This document shows, piece by piece, positions 42,463-51,157 of a stretch of 64,000 nt of DNA (position 1 is the stretch's first letter; each line of letters opens with the position of its first letter). The stretch is taken from contig NZ_VDTC01000002.1 in assembly GCF_007672725.1 (NCBI RefSeq), forward strand, positions 1 through 64,000, read 5' to 3'. Source of the stretch: Corynebacterium aurimucosum ATCC 700975 (GTDB taxonomy: Bacteria; Actinomycetota; Actinomycetes; Mycobacteriales; Mycobacteriaceae). The notes beneath the pieces were generated by a model. That model did no database searches. It was given only the letters and a program-made list of their open reading frames with translations, and was not told the DNA's origin. Position numbers and translations under genes: made by a program.

Positions 42463-43203
42463 ATGTCTGCAGCATCGTTTTCGGCATCCTCTGCCAACCG
42501 CAACTTTTGGGATACTGACGCCGACTCCTACCACGCGGAACACCCCGAATACCTATCCTCTTTCTACTGGTGCCCGGAAATGCTGCATGAGGCTGAGGCG
42601 CAACTGCTTGGCGACGTCTCCTCCGCCACCGTTCTCGAGCTAGGTTGCGGCTCCGCGCCGTGCACGCAGTGGCTGCAAGGACGCACGCACTTTGCGACGG
42701 GTTTCGATCTCTCGTCGGGAATGCTCTCCCATGCCGCGCCCGAGCTACCGCTAGTCCAAGCTGATGCCCTAGCGCTTCCCTATCGCGACGAATCCTTTGA
42801 CGTCGTCTTCTCCGCCTTCGGCGCCCTACCCTTCGTGGCCGACCTGGACGCGGCGCTGTGCGAGGTCCACCGGGTCCTGCGCCCACGTGGACGCTTTGTC
42901 TTTTCTGTGCCGCACCCAATGCGCTGGGTCTTCCCCGACGATCCCCAGAACCTCACAGCAGAGCTGTCCTATTTTGAGCGCGCCTACCTCGAACAGGATG
43001 TCAACGGTGAGCTTAGCTATGCCGAGTTTCACCGCACGATGGGTGATTGGGTGCGAGCACTACAGGTTCGCGGATCCTTCGAGATTTGCAACCTCATCGA
43101 ACCCGAATGGCCAGAGGGCCTCGACACCACGTGGGGCCAGTGGTCTCCAGAACGAGGTGAAATTTTCCCTGGCACTGCCATCTTCGTGTGCGAAGCACGA
43201 TAG
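42463..43203 (+). CDS. Class I SAM-dependent methyltransferase
   Basis: 246 residues from the ATG at 42463, with GGAAAGGA just upstream. Motif I VLELGCGSAPCTQWL, the acidic loop at the end of strand 2 (GFDLSSGML), and FDVVFSAFGALPFV then VHRVLRPRGRFVFSVPHPMRW give a UbiE/type-11 fold. The N-terminus (NRNFWDTDADSYHAEHPEYL) is common to a group of actinobacterial enzymes. The substrate is unknown. Confidence 0.87.
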   Translation: MSAASFSASSANRNFWDTDADSYHAEHPEYLSSFYWCPEMLHEAEAQLLGDVSSATVLELGCGSAPCTQWLQGRTHFATGFDLSSGMLSHAAPELPLVQADALALPYRDESFDVVFSAFGALPFVADLDAALCEVHRVLRPRGRFVFSVPHPMRWVFPDDPQNLTAELSYFERAYLEQDVNGELSYAEFHRTMGDWVRALQVRGSFEICNLIEPEWPEGLDTTWGQWSPERGEIFPGTAIFVCEAR

Positions 43204-43251
43204 CCCGGACCCCTGCCCACCCTGGTGCGGAGTGTGCCGCCCGCAGCGAAC

Positions 43252-43257
43252 TAAGCT
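43252..43257 (+). promoter_or_regulatory. Leaderless promoter -10 of the RDD gene
   Basis: TAAGCT ends 7 bases before the ATG at 43265. Confidence 0.55.
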
Positions 43258-43264
43258 GGCAGCC

Positions 43265-43735
43265 ATGCTTTTAGAACGCCTCGGGATTTTTCTGCGCCGC
43301 ACGGTGGCCTGGTGGATTGACGCCTTCCTCGCCGCCGCTGTCATCGTGGTAATCAAATGGGCAATCAACCTCAGCACCGACGGAGTATTGAGCGGCAGAG
43401 CAGGAGCTATCTACGACATCATCGCGCTCGCCCTCGTCTTCTACGTCTACCGGGTGTGGGCGGAGGCAACGAAGCAGACTTCTCTGGGCAAGTGGTCGTT
43501 GAAGCTAGAAGTCATCGCTGAGCATCCCGGAATCGCCAGCGCAGCAATTCGCAACAGCTGGCTACTCCTTACTCTTGTTGCGCTGACAGGACTCCCCTAT
43601 GTTGAAGCAACCATCTTGGCCATCCTTGGCCTCAGCGTCCTTGTGCTGGGCCAAACCCCCTTCGATCTCCTCGCCGGGTGTTTGGTCGAGCGCCGCACGC
43701 CCACCGAGGACGAGCGCGCGGTGGGCTTGACCTAA
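43265..43735 (+). CDS. RDD-family membrane protein
   Basis: 156 residues with three or four hydrophobic segments. The first one carries the RDD pattern (RRTVAWWIDAFLA: Arg then Asp), and GKWSLKLEV is the loop motif. RDD proteins are of unknown or varied function. The gene has its own leaderless -10 and is convergent with polA; only 3 bases separate the two stop codons. Confidence 0.85.
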   Translation: MLLERLGIFLRRTVAWWIDAFLAAAVIVVIKWAINLSTDGVLSGRAGAIYDIIALALVFYVYRVWAEATKQTSLGKWSLKLEVIAEHPGIASAAIRNSWLLLTLVALTGLPYVEATILAILGLSVLVLGQTPFDLLAGCLVERRTPTEDERAVGLT

Positions 43736-43738
43736 CCT

Positions 43739-46381
43739 CTAGTGCGCTGCGGCATCCCAGTTCTTGCCCACGCCAACGGACACCTCGAGCGGAACAGTCA
43801 ACTCGATAGCCTTGTCCATTTCGCGTTCTAGGATGCGCTGTACGTCTTCTGCCTCTCCGGGAGCCACCTCCACGACAAGCTCATCGTGAACCTGGAGCAG
43901 CACGCGCGAGGCCATGCCTTCAAGGGCCTTATCCACACGGATCATGGCAACCTTGATGATATCCGCAGCAGTTCCCTGGATGGGCGCGTTCAAGGCAGCG
44001 CGCTCAGCGTTCTCACGGGCCACGCGGTTATCCGAGTTTAGCTCCGGCAGGTAGCGGCGGCGCCCAAAGACCGTGGAGGTATAACCATCCTTTCGGGCCT
44101 GCACCACCACCTCGTCGAGGTAGCGCTTCACGCCGCCGAAACGCTCAAAGTAGCTCTCCATAATCTCCTTAGCCTCGCGCGCTGGGATACCCAGCTGCTG
44201 CGATAGGCCAAAAGCGGAAAGTCCATAGACCAAGCCATAGGACATAGCCTTGACTCGGCGGCGCAGCTCCGAGGTGACCTCATCGACAGGCACGTCGAAG
44301 ACCTTGGAGCCGACATAGTTGTGCAGGTCTTCGCCTTCGCGGTAAGCCTCGATGAGCCCGGGGTCCGCGGAGAGATGCGCCATGACGCGCATCTCAATCT
44401 GGGAGTAGTCGGCCGTAATCAAGGTCTCAAAGCCTTCGCCGACCACAAAAGCAGATCGGATCTGGCGTCCTGCCTCAGTGCGCACCGGAATGTTCTGCAG
44501 GTTCGGTTCCGTCGAGGACAGGCGGCCCGTCGATGCCACCGTTTGGTTAAACGTGGTGTGGATGCGGCCATCCGGCTGAATGGTCTTAATGAGACCTTCC
44601 AGCGTTGTCTTCATCTTCTGATACTCGCGGTGGGCCAGCAGGTGATCCAAGAAGGGGTGCGGATGCGTTGCAGCAAGCTGCTCAATTTCCTTAGCCGCGG
44701 TGGAATAGCCGGTCTTGGTCTTCTTCGTCTTCGGCATGTCAAAGGTATCGAAGAGCACCGACTGCAGCTGCTTCGGGGAATTCAGGTTGAGAGAATCATC
44801 ACCGGCCAGTTCGCGGGCGGCGCGTTCCTGTTCATTAACCTGCTCAATGAAGGCATCACGCTGGGTTTCCAAGACGTCCCTATCGACCGCAATACCGGCG
44901 GCTTCCATGCGGGCAAGGATGCCTACCAGCGGCAACTCTAGGTCGGTATAGAGCTCGAAGGAGTCAATCTCCTGGAGTTGACGCGTTAGTTCTGCCGCTA
45001 ACTCCATAATGGCAGCGGCCTGATCCACCAGTGGGTTCTCATCAAGGATGGAGAGCTGCTCCGTGGCCGCGCCGAGGGACTTATGTAGGTGGCGCTGGTA
45101 CACGTCCGTCAACGCATACGTGCGCTGACCCGGACGCAAGAGGTAGGCGGCAAGGGCGGTGTCGTGAGCAATTCCGCGCAGTTCAATCCCCCGGCCGGCC
45201 AGCATGTGCCAGGCGGCCTTCGCCTCGTGTAGGTATTTCGGCGCGTCTGATGACAACCACGCGGCCAGCGCGGCGTCGTCCTTAGCATCGAGATCTGCCA
45301 ACTCAATCTGGCGGCCCTCAAAGGAGGAATCGACCAGTGCCAGTGCTGCAGCATCACCCGCGCCCGGGGTCCCATCACCTTGTACGAAGACTGCTACGTC
45401 TTCCTTACCCTCGAGCCACTCAGCCAGCGGAGTGTCCACCACGGTAACCGTGACGTCCGGGGTTTCCTCAGCCGCAGCAGCTTCCGCGGCGGCGTCGTGC
45501 GGGACGGCGTTGAGGACCCGCTCGCGCAGGTTGGTGCCGAATTCCAACTCGTCGAAGCGAGCCGCAACCTCGCTGGCCACCGCACCCTTGAATTCCAGGT
45601 CTGCCGGGCCGACCTCCAGGTCCATATCCGTCACCATTTGGGTGAGCTGTCGGTTGAGCTTGACCTGTTCGATGCGGTCGCGGAAGTTCTGGCCCGCCAC
45701 TCCCTTGATTTCCTCGGCATGCTCGATGAGGCCATCGAGGGAGCCATACTGGGTAATCCATTTCGTGGCGGTCTTCTCCCCCACCTTTGGAACGGAGGGC
45801 AAGTTATCGGAGGGGTCGCCACGCAAGGCAGCAAAGTCCGGATATTGCTGCGGGCTCAGACCGTACTTCTCTTCCACTGCCTCTGGAGTAAAGCGATGCA
45901 GCTTGGACACCCCGCGCATGGGATAGAGGACGGTCGTGGAGTCGTCGACAAGCTGCAAATAGTCGCGGTCACCGGTGACCAGGAAGGTCTCATAGTCCGC
46001 GCCCGCCTGCGTGGACAACGTAGCCACGATGTCATCGGCCTCGAAGTTCTCGCGCGACAGCGTGGTGATTCCCAGCGTCTCCAAAACCTCACGGATGAGC
46101 TCAACCTGCCCCCGGAATTCTTCCGGGGCGGCTTCGCGCTGCGCCTTGTAGTCGGGGAACATCTCCGTGCGGAAGGTCTTGCGGCCCACGTCGAATGCTA
46201 CCGCGACGAAGTCCGGCCTCTCCTCCGCCAAGATATTCGCCAGCATGGAAAGGAATCCGTAGACCGCATTCGTATGCTGCCCGCCCGAGGTAGAAAAGTT
46301 CTCCGCGGGCAGTGCATAAAATGCGCGGAAGGCCATGGAGTGGCCGTCGATGAGCAAGAGTCGGGGCTGAGAAGTAGTCAC
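43739..46381 (-). CDS. polA: DNA polymerase I
   Basis: Repair and Okazaki-fragment polymerase. N-terminal 5' nuclease (LLLIDGHSMAFRAFYALP, VTGDRDYLQLVDD), a middle 3'-5' exonuclease-like domain that lacks the usual DxE catalytic pair (VFVQGDG in that place) and is probably inactive, and a C-terminal polymerase with motif A DYSQIEMR, motif B KAMSYGLVYG and motif C VHDELVVE. The Tyr in motif B replaces the Phe of E. coli and Taq. The start at GTG 46381 (880 residues) is chosen because TAGGAT ends 7 bases before it; ATGs at 46390 and 46408 are alternatives. Confidence 0.95.
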   Translation of the reverse strand: MTTSQPRLLLIDGHSMAFRAFYALPAENFSTSGGQHTNAVYGFLSMLANILAEERPDFVAVAFDVGRKTFRTEMFPDYKAQREAAPEEFRGQVELIREVLETLGITTLSRENFEADDIVATLSTQAGADYETFLVTGDRDYLQLVDDSTTVLYPMRGVSKLHRFTPEAVEEKYGLSPQQYPDFAALRGDPSDNLPSVPKVGEKTATKWITQYGSLDGLIEHAEEIKGVAGQNFRDRIEQVKLNRQLTQMVTDMDLEVGPADLEFKGAVASEVAARFDELEFGTNLRERVLNAVPHDAAAEAAAAEETPDVTVTVVDTPLAEWLEGKEDVAVFVQGDGTPGAGDAAALALVDSSFEGRQIELADLDAKDDAALAAWLSSDAPKYLHEAKAAWHMLAGRGIELRGIAHDTALAAYLLRPGQRTYALTDVYQRHLHKSLGAATEQLSILDENPLVDQAAAIMELAAELTRQLQEIDSFELYTDLELPLVGILARMEAAGIAVDRDVLETQRDAFIEQVNEQERAARELAGDDSLNLNSPKQLQSVLFDTFDMPKTKKTKTGYSTAAKEIEQLAATHPHPFLDHLLAHREYQKMKTTLEGLIKTIQPDGRIHTTFNQTVASTGRLSSTEPNLQNIPVRTEAGRQIRSAFVVGEGFETLITADYSQIEMRVMAHLSADPGLIEAYREGEDLHNYVGSKVFDVPVDEVTSELRRRVKAMSYGLVYGLSAFGLSQQLGIPAREAKEIMESYFERFGGVKRYLDEVVVQARKDGYTSTVFGRRRYLPELNSDNRVARENAERAALNAPIQGTAADIIKVAMIRVDKALEGMASRVLLQVHDELVVEVAPGEAEDVQRILEREMDKAIELTVPLEVSVGVGKNWDAAAH

Positions 46382-46388
46382 CCGGCCC

Positions 46389-46394
46389 ATCCTA
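46389..46394 (-). promoter_or_regulatory. Leaderless promoter -10 of polA
   Basis: TAGGAT on the minus strand ends 7 bases before the GTG at 46381. It overlaps the in-frame ATG at 46390, arguing against that codon as start. Confidence 0.55.
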
Positions 46395-46463
46395 ACGTGT
46401 TGCGCCAATCAGCACCGACGCTGCCCTTAGGCAGGCAATTAGGTTCCCATTGGTCAGCTGCGC

Positions 46464-46469
46464 TAGTAT
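46464..46469 (+). promoter_or_regulatory. -10 element of the tRNA gene
   Basis: TAGTAT lies 12 bases before the first base of the tRNA. No convincing -35 is seen. Confidence 0.5.
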
Positions 46470-46481
46470 CGTTGCTTGTGC

Positions 46482-46555
46482 GCCCCTGTAGCCCAATTGG
46501 CAGAGGCAACGGATTCAAAACCCGTGTAGTGTGAGTTCGAGTCTCACCAGGGGCA
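46482..46555 (+). tRNA. tRNA-Leu, anticodon CAA, with short variable arm
   Basis: Acceptor GCCCCTG (46482-46488) pairs with CAGGGGC (46548-46554), discriminator A. The T stem GTGAG/CTCAC closes TTCGAGT; the D loop has GG. The anticodon loop TTCAAAA has T33 and CAA at 46516-46518, reading the Leu codon TTG. Two oddities: the variable region is only 5 bases (GTAGT) although tRNA-Leu normally has a long arm, and the anticodon stem has an A-C mismatch next to the loop. CCA is not encoded. Confidence 0.9.
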
Positions 46556-46562
46556 CAATTCC

Positions 46563-46589
46563 ACCCCGCAACAGAGAATGTTGTGGGGT
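46563..46589 (+). terminator. Terminator of the tRNA gene
   Basis: An 11-pair stem (46563-46573 with 46579-46589, one G-T pair) and a 5-base loop begin 7 bases after the tRNA; GTTTTC follows 6 bases later. Confidence 0.75.
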
Positions 46590-46622
46590 GTCAGCGTTTT
46601 CTCATGAAAGGAACCCGTCACC

Positions 46623-46898
46623 ATGCGTCGCACGATCATTGCCTTGAGCACCGCAGCCGCCCTTACTCTGGGCGGTACCACCGTTGCTACCGCTGCGGAA
46701 TCCAGCACCGACAAGGAAGTTTCTTCCAAGGTGGAAGGCTCCTCTTATTACCAGGAGCTGCGAAAGTCCGCAGCCTCCTCCGATGACCCACAGTTGAATA
46801 CCTTCTACACCGTGCTTCTCGACGGCCTCGTAGGCCTCGCCGCCTTCGCCATCTTGGGCTCAATCTATGGCGAAGTGGCCAAGCGCTTGCCAATGTAG
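46623..46898 (+). CDS. Small exported membrane protein
   Basis: 91 residues. Signal peptide (MRRTIIALSTAAALTLGG to about residue 25), a short hydrophilic segment rich in Ser/Lys/Asp, then one transmembrane helix (about 63-83) and a basic C-terminus (AKRLPM). AAAGGA lies 10 bases upstream of the ATG. I do not recognise it. The layout resembles other small corynebacterial envelope proteins with an extracellular loop and a single anchor. The next gene has its own promoter. Confidence 0.7.
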   Translation: MRRTIIALSTAAALTLGGTTVATAAESSTDKEVSSKVEGSSYYQELRKSAASSDDPQLNTFYTVLLDGLVGLAAFAILGSIYGEVAKRLPM

Positions 46899-47022
46899 AC
46901 AACGTATAACCTTCTATGGGCTGAATAGTTTGCATAAGCCCGTCGCGGAGTGAGAGAATAAGGAGTCATCTGCTCATTCCTCTCCCTCGGCACGGCATCC
47001 CCACCGAGGAGACTGTCAACGT

Positions 47023-47028
47023 TACTTT
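47023..47028 (+). promoter_or_regulatory. Leaderless promoter -10 of the DUF368 gene
   Basis: TACTTT ends 6 bases before the ATG at 47035; a GAGGAG is 23 bases away, too far to serve as ribosome site. Confidence 0.5.
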
Positions 47029-47034
47029 CGGTTT

Positions 47035-47850
47035 ATGCACTATATTCTTAACGCCATTCGCGGCGCCCTCATTGGCATGGCCGAGCTGGTCCCCGGAATT
47101 TCCGGAGGCACCGTCGCGCTCATCGTAGGCATCTATGAACGCGCCTTGCACAACGCCAATGATCTGATTTCCGGCCGTTTCAAAAAGGTTGAATGGGGCT
47201 TCCTCGTCTCAGTCGCCGCCGGCATGTTCCTTGCCGTCTTCGGTTTTTCCACGCTGCTCCACAACTTTGTGGAAGGACAAGTATCCTTGTCCCGCGCATT
47301 ATTCCTCGGCATGGTCGCCGTGTCCATCATCGTTCCGATTAGCATGATGTCGCGTTTTACGCCCGCGTCCATAGCTGCATTCATCATCGCCACCGTCGCG
47401 ATCTTCTTCGTTACCGGCTTTACTTCAACTCCCGTCGAAAACCCCAGCCTGATTGTGGTGTTCTTGGCGGCCATGGTGGCCGTATGCGCGCTCGTTCTCC
47501 CCGGCGTGTCGGGCTCACTCATCTTGCTGACGATGGGCCTCTACCAGCCTGTCATTGGCGCGGTCTCTGACCGGAACATGACCGTCGTGGGCGTCTTCGC
47601 CCTTGGCGCGGTGTGCGGCCTTGCCGCGTTCGTCAAGGTTTTGAATTACCTGCTCGATACCCACCGCGATCCGACCTTGGCCGCCATGGCCGGATTTATG
47701 CTCGGCTCACTTCGCGCATTATGGCCGTGGGGCGCGGACCAGGATGCTTCCACACCGCTTATCCTGCTCATGTTCGCGCTCGGCGGCATCATCGTCGCCA
47801 TTTTCATCGTCGTGGATAGGCGCAAAGCCGCAAGTTATCAAGAGAGTTAA
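47035..47850 (+). CDS. DUF368 membrane protein, candidate polyprenyl-phosphate translocase (PopT family)
   Basis: 271 residues with about 8 hydrophobic segments arranged as two related halves. Each half has the family motif: PGISGGT at 20-26 and PGVSG at 156-160. DUF368 proteins (PopT) were recently shown to help return undecaprenyl phosphate across the membrane in other bacteria. In Corynebacterium the lipid carrier is decaprenyl phosphate, used for peptidoglycan and arabinogalactan, so that is the likely substrate. It stands 3 bases before the ABC transporter genes and may be co-transcribed with them. Confidence 0.85.
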   Translation: MHYILNAIRGALIGMAELVPGISGGTVALIVGIYERALHNANDLISGRFKKVEWGFLVSVAAGMFLAVFGFSTLLHNFVEGQVSLSRALFLGMVAVSIIVPISMMSRFTPASIAAFIIATVAIFFVTGFTSTPVENPSLIVVFLAAMVAVCALVLPGVSGSLILLTMGLYQPVIGAVSDRNMTVVGVFALGAVCGLAAFVKVLNYLLDTHRDPTLAAMAGFMLGSLRALWPWGADQDASTPLILLMFALGGIIVAIFIVVDRRKAASYQES

Positions 47851-47853
47851 AGC

Positions 47854-48735
47854 ATGAATAAGAAGAAGGTCGTCGTGGGCGCCGTCGGAGCGCTGGCCTC
47901 CGTTGCCCTCTCCGGCTGCGTCACCAACGAGGAGCCGGCGCTGCCAGAAGGCTGGTCAGAGCCTAACGTGGACGAAGTACCCGAGATCGCCGCGATGTAC
48001 CAGGACGCAGATGGGGTCCTCACCGTAGGCACAAACCCACCGTTTGCGCCTTTCGAGTTCAAGGATTCCGATGGTTCGCTCATCGGCCTTGAAATGGACT
48101 TGGCCAATGCAGTCGCCCAAGTGATGGGCCTCAAATTCCAGCCGGTGGAGCAGGACTTTTCCATGATTTTGCCGGCAGTCCAGTCCGGGCAGATCGATCT
48201 CGGCGGGTCTGGGTTTACCGATACTGACGAGCGCCGTGAGAACTTCGATTTCGTCGATATCCTCTACGCCGGCATTCAGTGGGCGGAGCTCACCGACGGC
48301 CCCAACAAGGTTGATCCATCGAATCCCTGTGGCCTCACCGTCGCGGTGCAGCGCACCACCGTGTCCGAGACGGACGACTTACGTCCGAAGCAAGAAGCCT
48401 GCGATGGGGACCTGACCATCCTTCCCTATGACACGAGTGACAACGCCGCCCTTGCGGTACTCATGGGCCGCGCGGACGCACTTTCGGCGGACTCACCAGT
48501 CTCTGCGTGGGCGGTCAACCGCTCGGATGGGCGTATGTCCATGGTCGGCGAAATGTTTGACGCCGCTCCCTATGGGTTTGCCGTACCTAAGGACTCCGAG
48601 CTCGGGCCTGCCGTGGCGGCCGCGCTCCAGCACCTTATTGACACCGGGGCCTACGCAGAAATCCTCGAAAAATGGGGCGTTACCGAGGGGCTCGTCGAAC
48701 ACGCAATGATTAATGAAAGGCCGATCAATGACTAA
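47854..48735 (+). CDS. Polar amino-acid ABC transporter, substrate-binding lipoprotein
   Basis: 293 residues. Lipobox LSGC with Cys22. Mature protein has the family-3 solute-binding fold (TVGTNPPFAPFEF, GLEMDLANAVAQVMG, QSGQIDLGGSGFTDTDER), typical for glutamate, glutamine, lysine or cystine uptake. The exact ligand is open. It begins 3 bases after the DUF368 gene and its end overlaps the permease start by 8 bases, so binding protein, permease and ATPase are one operon. Confidence 0.92.
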   Translation: MNKKKVVVGAVGALASVALSGCVTNEEPALPEGWSEPNVDEVPEIAAMYQDADGVLTVGTNPPFAPFEFKDSDGSLIGLEMDLANAVAQVMGLKFQPVEQDFSMILPAVQSGQIDLGGSGFTDTDERRENFDFVDILYAGIQWAELTDGPNKVDPSNPCGLTVAVQRTTVSETDDLRPKQEACDGDLTILPYDTSDNAALAVLMGRADALSADSPVSAWAVNRSDGRMSMVGEMFDAAPYGFAVPKDSELGPAVAAALQHLIDTGAYAEILEKWGVTEGLVEHAMINERPIND

Positions 48736-49681
48736 TTCCTCTCTCCCGGCAGCATCGGATTCTGCGGCTTCGGCTACCCCACCAAAGATCGAAGCCCGGC
48801 CACTTCGCCACCCGTGGCGATGGGTCTTCGCCGCCCTCCTCGTTCTCCTTGCTGTGTGGTTCGTCATCTCTTCGGCACGCAACGAGGCCTTCGGATGGGG
48901 CACTTACTTCCAGTACCTCTTCGACACTCGCATCGCCACCGCCGCGCTGCATACCATCGCGATTACGATTCTGGCGATGATCATCGGCGTCGTGGGCGGC
49001 GCCGCTCTCGCCGTGATGCGTATGTCCCCCAACCCCGTGCTCGGCGGTGTGTCCTGGCTCTTCCTGTGGCTATTCCGAGGAACCCCAATCTACGTGCAGC
49101 TCGTCTTCTGGGGCCTGCTCTCCGCGCTCTACCAATCCATCAACCTCGGGTTTACGGAGATTTCTCTCACAGAGGTACTCACCAATGCATTCCTGCTCTC
49201 CGTGCTCGGTTTGGGCCTGAACGAAGCCGCCTACATGGCGGAAATCGTCCGCTCCGGCATCTCTTCGGTTCCCGAGGGCCAGAAGGAAGCCAGCAAGGCC
49301 CTGGGTATGGGCTGGTGGATGACCATGCGCCGCACGGTTCTCCCGCAGGCCATGCGCATCATCATCCCGCCGACCGGTAATGAGTTCATTTCCTTGCTGA
49401 AGACGTCTTCCCTTGTGGTGGCAATTCCCTACACCGCAGAGATTTTCGGCCGCGCCACGGATATTTCCGCCGCACTTTTCGAGCCCATCCCGCTACTCAT
49501 GGTGGCGGCGACGTGGTACCTGGCCATCACCTCGCTTCTTATGGTGGGCCAGTACTTCTTGGAGCGCCGCTTCGAACGTGGCGCCACCCGCGAGCTCACC
49601 GGTCGCCAGCTGGCTGCGCTGGCGGATGCTGAAGGAACCATTCCCCGCAACGTGTCTGTCATCCCGGAGGTAAAGAACTAA
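48728..49681 (+). CDS. Polar amino-acid ABC transporter permease
   Basis: 317 residues from the ATG at 48728 (GAAAGG 7 bases upstream). The N-terminal 45 residues are cytoplasmic, then five or six membrane segments. The HisM-type motif [16 protein letters not shown], followed by [12 protein letters not shown], is the contact with the ATPase. A single permease gene implies a homodimer. Its stop overlaps the ATPase start by one base (TAATG). Confidence 0.94.
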   Translation: MTNSSLPAASDSAASATPPKIEARPLRHPWRWVFAALLVLLAVWFVISSARNEAFGWGTYFQYLFDTRIATAALHTIAITILAMIIGVVGGAALAVMRMSPNPVLGGVSWLFLWLFRGTPIYVQLVFWGLLSALYQSINLGFTEISLTEVLTNAFLLSVLGLGLNEAAYMAEIVRSGISSVPEGQKEASKALGMGWWMTMRRTVLPQAMRIIIPPTGNEFISLLKTSSLVVAIPYTAEIFGRATDISAALFEPIPLLMVAATWYLAITSLLMVGQYFLERRFERGATRELTGRQLAALADAEGTIPRNVSVIPEVKN

Positions 49682-50445
49682 TGACCACCCCAATGATCTC
49701 TGCACAGAATGTGTATAAATCCTTCGGTCAGCTCGAGGTTCTCAAGGGCATCGATCTCACCGTCATGCCCGGCGAGGTCACTTGCCTACTGGGCCCCTCC
49801 GGTTCCGGAAAATCAACCTTCCTTCGCTGCTGCAATCACCTAGAGAAGGTCACGGCCGGCCGCCTCTACGTCGACGGCGAGCTCATCGGATTCCGTGAAC
49901 GCAACGGCGTGCTCTATGAAATCTCCGAAAAGGAAGCCGCCGCTCAGCGCCAAGACATCGGCATGGTGTTCCAACAGTTCAATCTGTTCAGCCACCGCAC
50001 AGTCCTGGAGAACATCATCGAGGCCCCCGTCCAAGTGAAGAAGCAGAATCCAGAGCAAGCAAAGAAGAAAGCGATGGAACTGCTGGAAAAGGTGGGCCTC
50101 GCGCACAAGGCAGATGCGTACCCGGTGCAGCTTTCCGGTGGTCAGCAGCAGCGCGTCGCTATTGCCCGCTCTGTGGCCATGGATCCAAAGCTGATGCTTT
50201 TCGACGAACCCACCTCCGCCCTCGACCCCGAGCTGGTCGGCGAGGTCCTCCGCGTTATGAAGGAGCTTGCCGCCGATGGCATGACCATGCTCGTCGTTAC
50301 TCACGAAATGGGCTTTGCACGTGAAGTCGCCGACAACATCGTCTTCATGGACGGCGGCAGCGTCATTGAAACCGGAACCCCCGAGCAAGTCTTGGACAAT
50401 CCGCAGCACCAGCGCACGAAGGATTTCCTCTCTTCGCTGCTCTAG
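49681..50445 (+). CDS. Polar amino-acid ABC transporter ATP-binding protein
   Basis: 254 residues. Walker [10 protein letters not shown] near 40, Q-loop FQQFNLF, signature [14 protein letters not shown], Walker [15 protein letters not shown] and the H-loop VVTHEM. GlnQ/HisP type. Powers the binding protein and permease encoded just upstream. A long hairpin follows the gene. Confidence 0.96.
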   Translation: MTTPMISAQNVYKSFGQLEVLKGIDLTVMPGEVTCLLGPSGSGKSTFLRCCNHLEKVTAGRLYVDGELIGFRERNGVLYEISEKEAAAQRQDIGMVFQQFNLFSHRTVLENIIEAPVQVKKQNPEQAKKKAMELLEKVGLAHKADAYPVQLSGGQQQRVAIARSVAMDPKLMLFDEPTSALDPELVGEVLRVMKELAADGMTMLVVTHEMGFAREVADNIVFMDGGSVIETGTPEQVLDNPQHQRTKDFLSSLL

Positions 50446-50467
50446 CACGCAGCATCACTACCGCAAA

Positions 50468-50540
50468 TGCCCTAGTTGCCAACACCTTTGCTCCGCCCGC
50501 AGGGCAGGTTCAGGATCATTGGCAGCTAGGGCAATTTTCT
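50468..50540 (+). terminator. Terminator of the ABC transporter operon
   Basis: TGCCCTAGTTGCCAA at 50468-50482 pairs with 50519-50533 with one G-T mismatch, enclosing 36 bases that include a CCCGC/GCAGGG element; ATTTTCT follows. Confidence 0.78.
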
Positions 50541-50560
50541 ATTTGAACTCGGCTAAGACA

Positions 50561-50600
50561 AAACTCCGGCCAATCCGCGAAGGATTATTGGCCGGAGTTT
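50561..50600 (-). terminator. Terminator of the aroC-to-nusB operon
   Basis: A perfect 14-base stem (50561-50574 with 50587-50600) and 12-base loop lie 26 bases past the nusB stop; TTTTGTCTT follows on the minus strand. Confidence 0.92.
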
Positions 50601-50625
50601 AGGACTTCCGCGAAAGGCACAGACG

Positions 50626-51156
50626 CTACTCGGAGTCGCCTTCGTCTTCCGCAGTCTCAGCGGGTTCTTCAGATTCCTCGGCAGATGCCGAGTCCATTGG
50701 GCTATCCGCAGACTGGGCCTGGATAACGTCATCCAACACAGCGTGGATATAAGGTGCTGCCTTGTCATTGGAGTATTCCGAGGCAAGCTCGACACCTTCG
50801 ACGAGCGCGGTAGCGTTAGGCACATCCGCGTTAAAGAGGATTTCCCATACCGCTACGCGCATGATCGCGCGATCGACAGCCGGGATGCGCTCGAGCGACC
50901 ACTCGCTGGAGAGGTAGCGGGCGATCGCATCATCGATGTCATCCAGTTCTTCGGCAGCTCCGCTGACGATTTCGCGGGTGTAGTCCGCGACCGGCGCCAC
51001 GCCGTTTTCAGGGTCGCGGGCCAGCTCTACGCGGTCCTCAACGATGGCTACCGGATCGACATCGCGCGATTCAGCTTCGAAAAGAATATCCGCGGCGCGG
51101 CGACGTGCTCGGTAGCGCGCCGTGTGGCGCTTATAGTTTGGCTCTGGTTGGGTCAT
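50626..51156 (-). CDS. nusB: Transcription antitermination protein NusB
   Basis: Helical RNA-binding factor that, with NusE (S10), prevents premature ending of rRNA transcripts. 176 residues from the ATG at 51156, one base after the efp stop; a frame reaching 51297 runs back through efp and is rejected. [20 protein letters not shown] is the Arg-rich first helix and VNGVLD-like positions are met by [10 protein letters not shown]. The last 35 residues are acidic and disordered-looking. Lacking its own ribosome site, it depends on coupling with efp. Confidence 0.94.
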   Translation of the reverse strand: MTQPEPNYKRHTARYRARRRAADILFEAESRDVDPVAIVEDRVELARDPENGVAPVADYTREIVSGAAEELDDIDDAIARYLSSEWSLERIPAVDRAIMRVAVWEILFNADVPNATALVEGVELASEYSNDKAAPYIHAVLDDVIQAQSADSPMDSASAEESEEPAETAEDEGDSE

Positions 51157-51157
51157 C

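Noticed and set aside
45380..46534. 384-codon plus-strand frame running through polA 5' end and the tRNA gene
   Set aside because: It would read through a tRNA and is antisense to the conserved nuclease domain of PolA.
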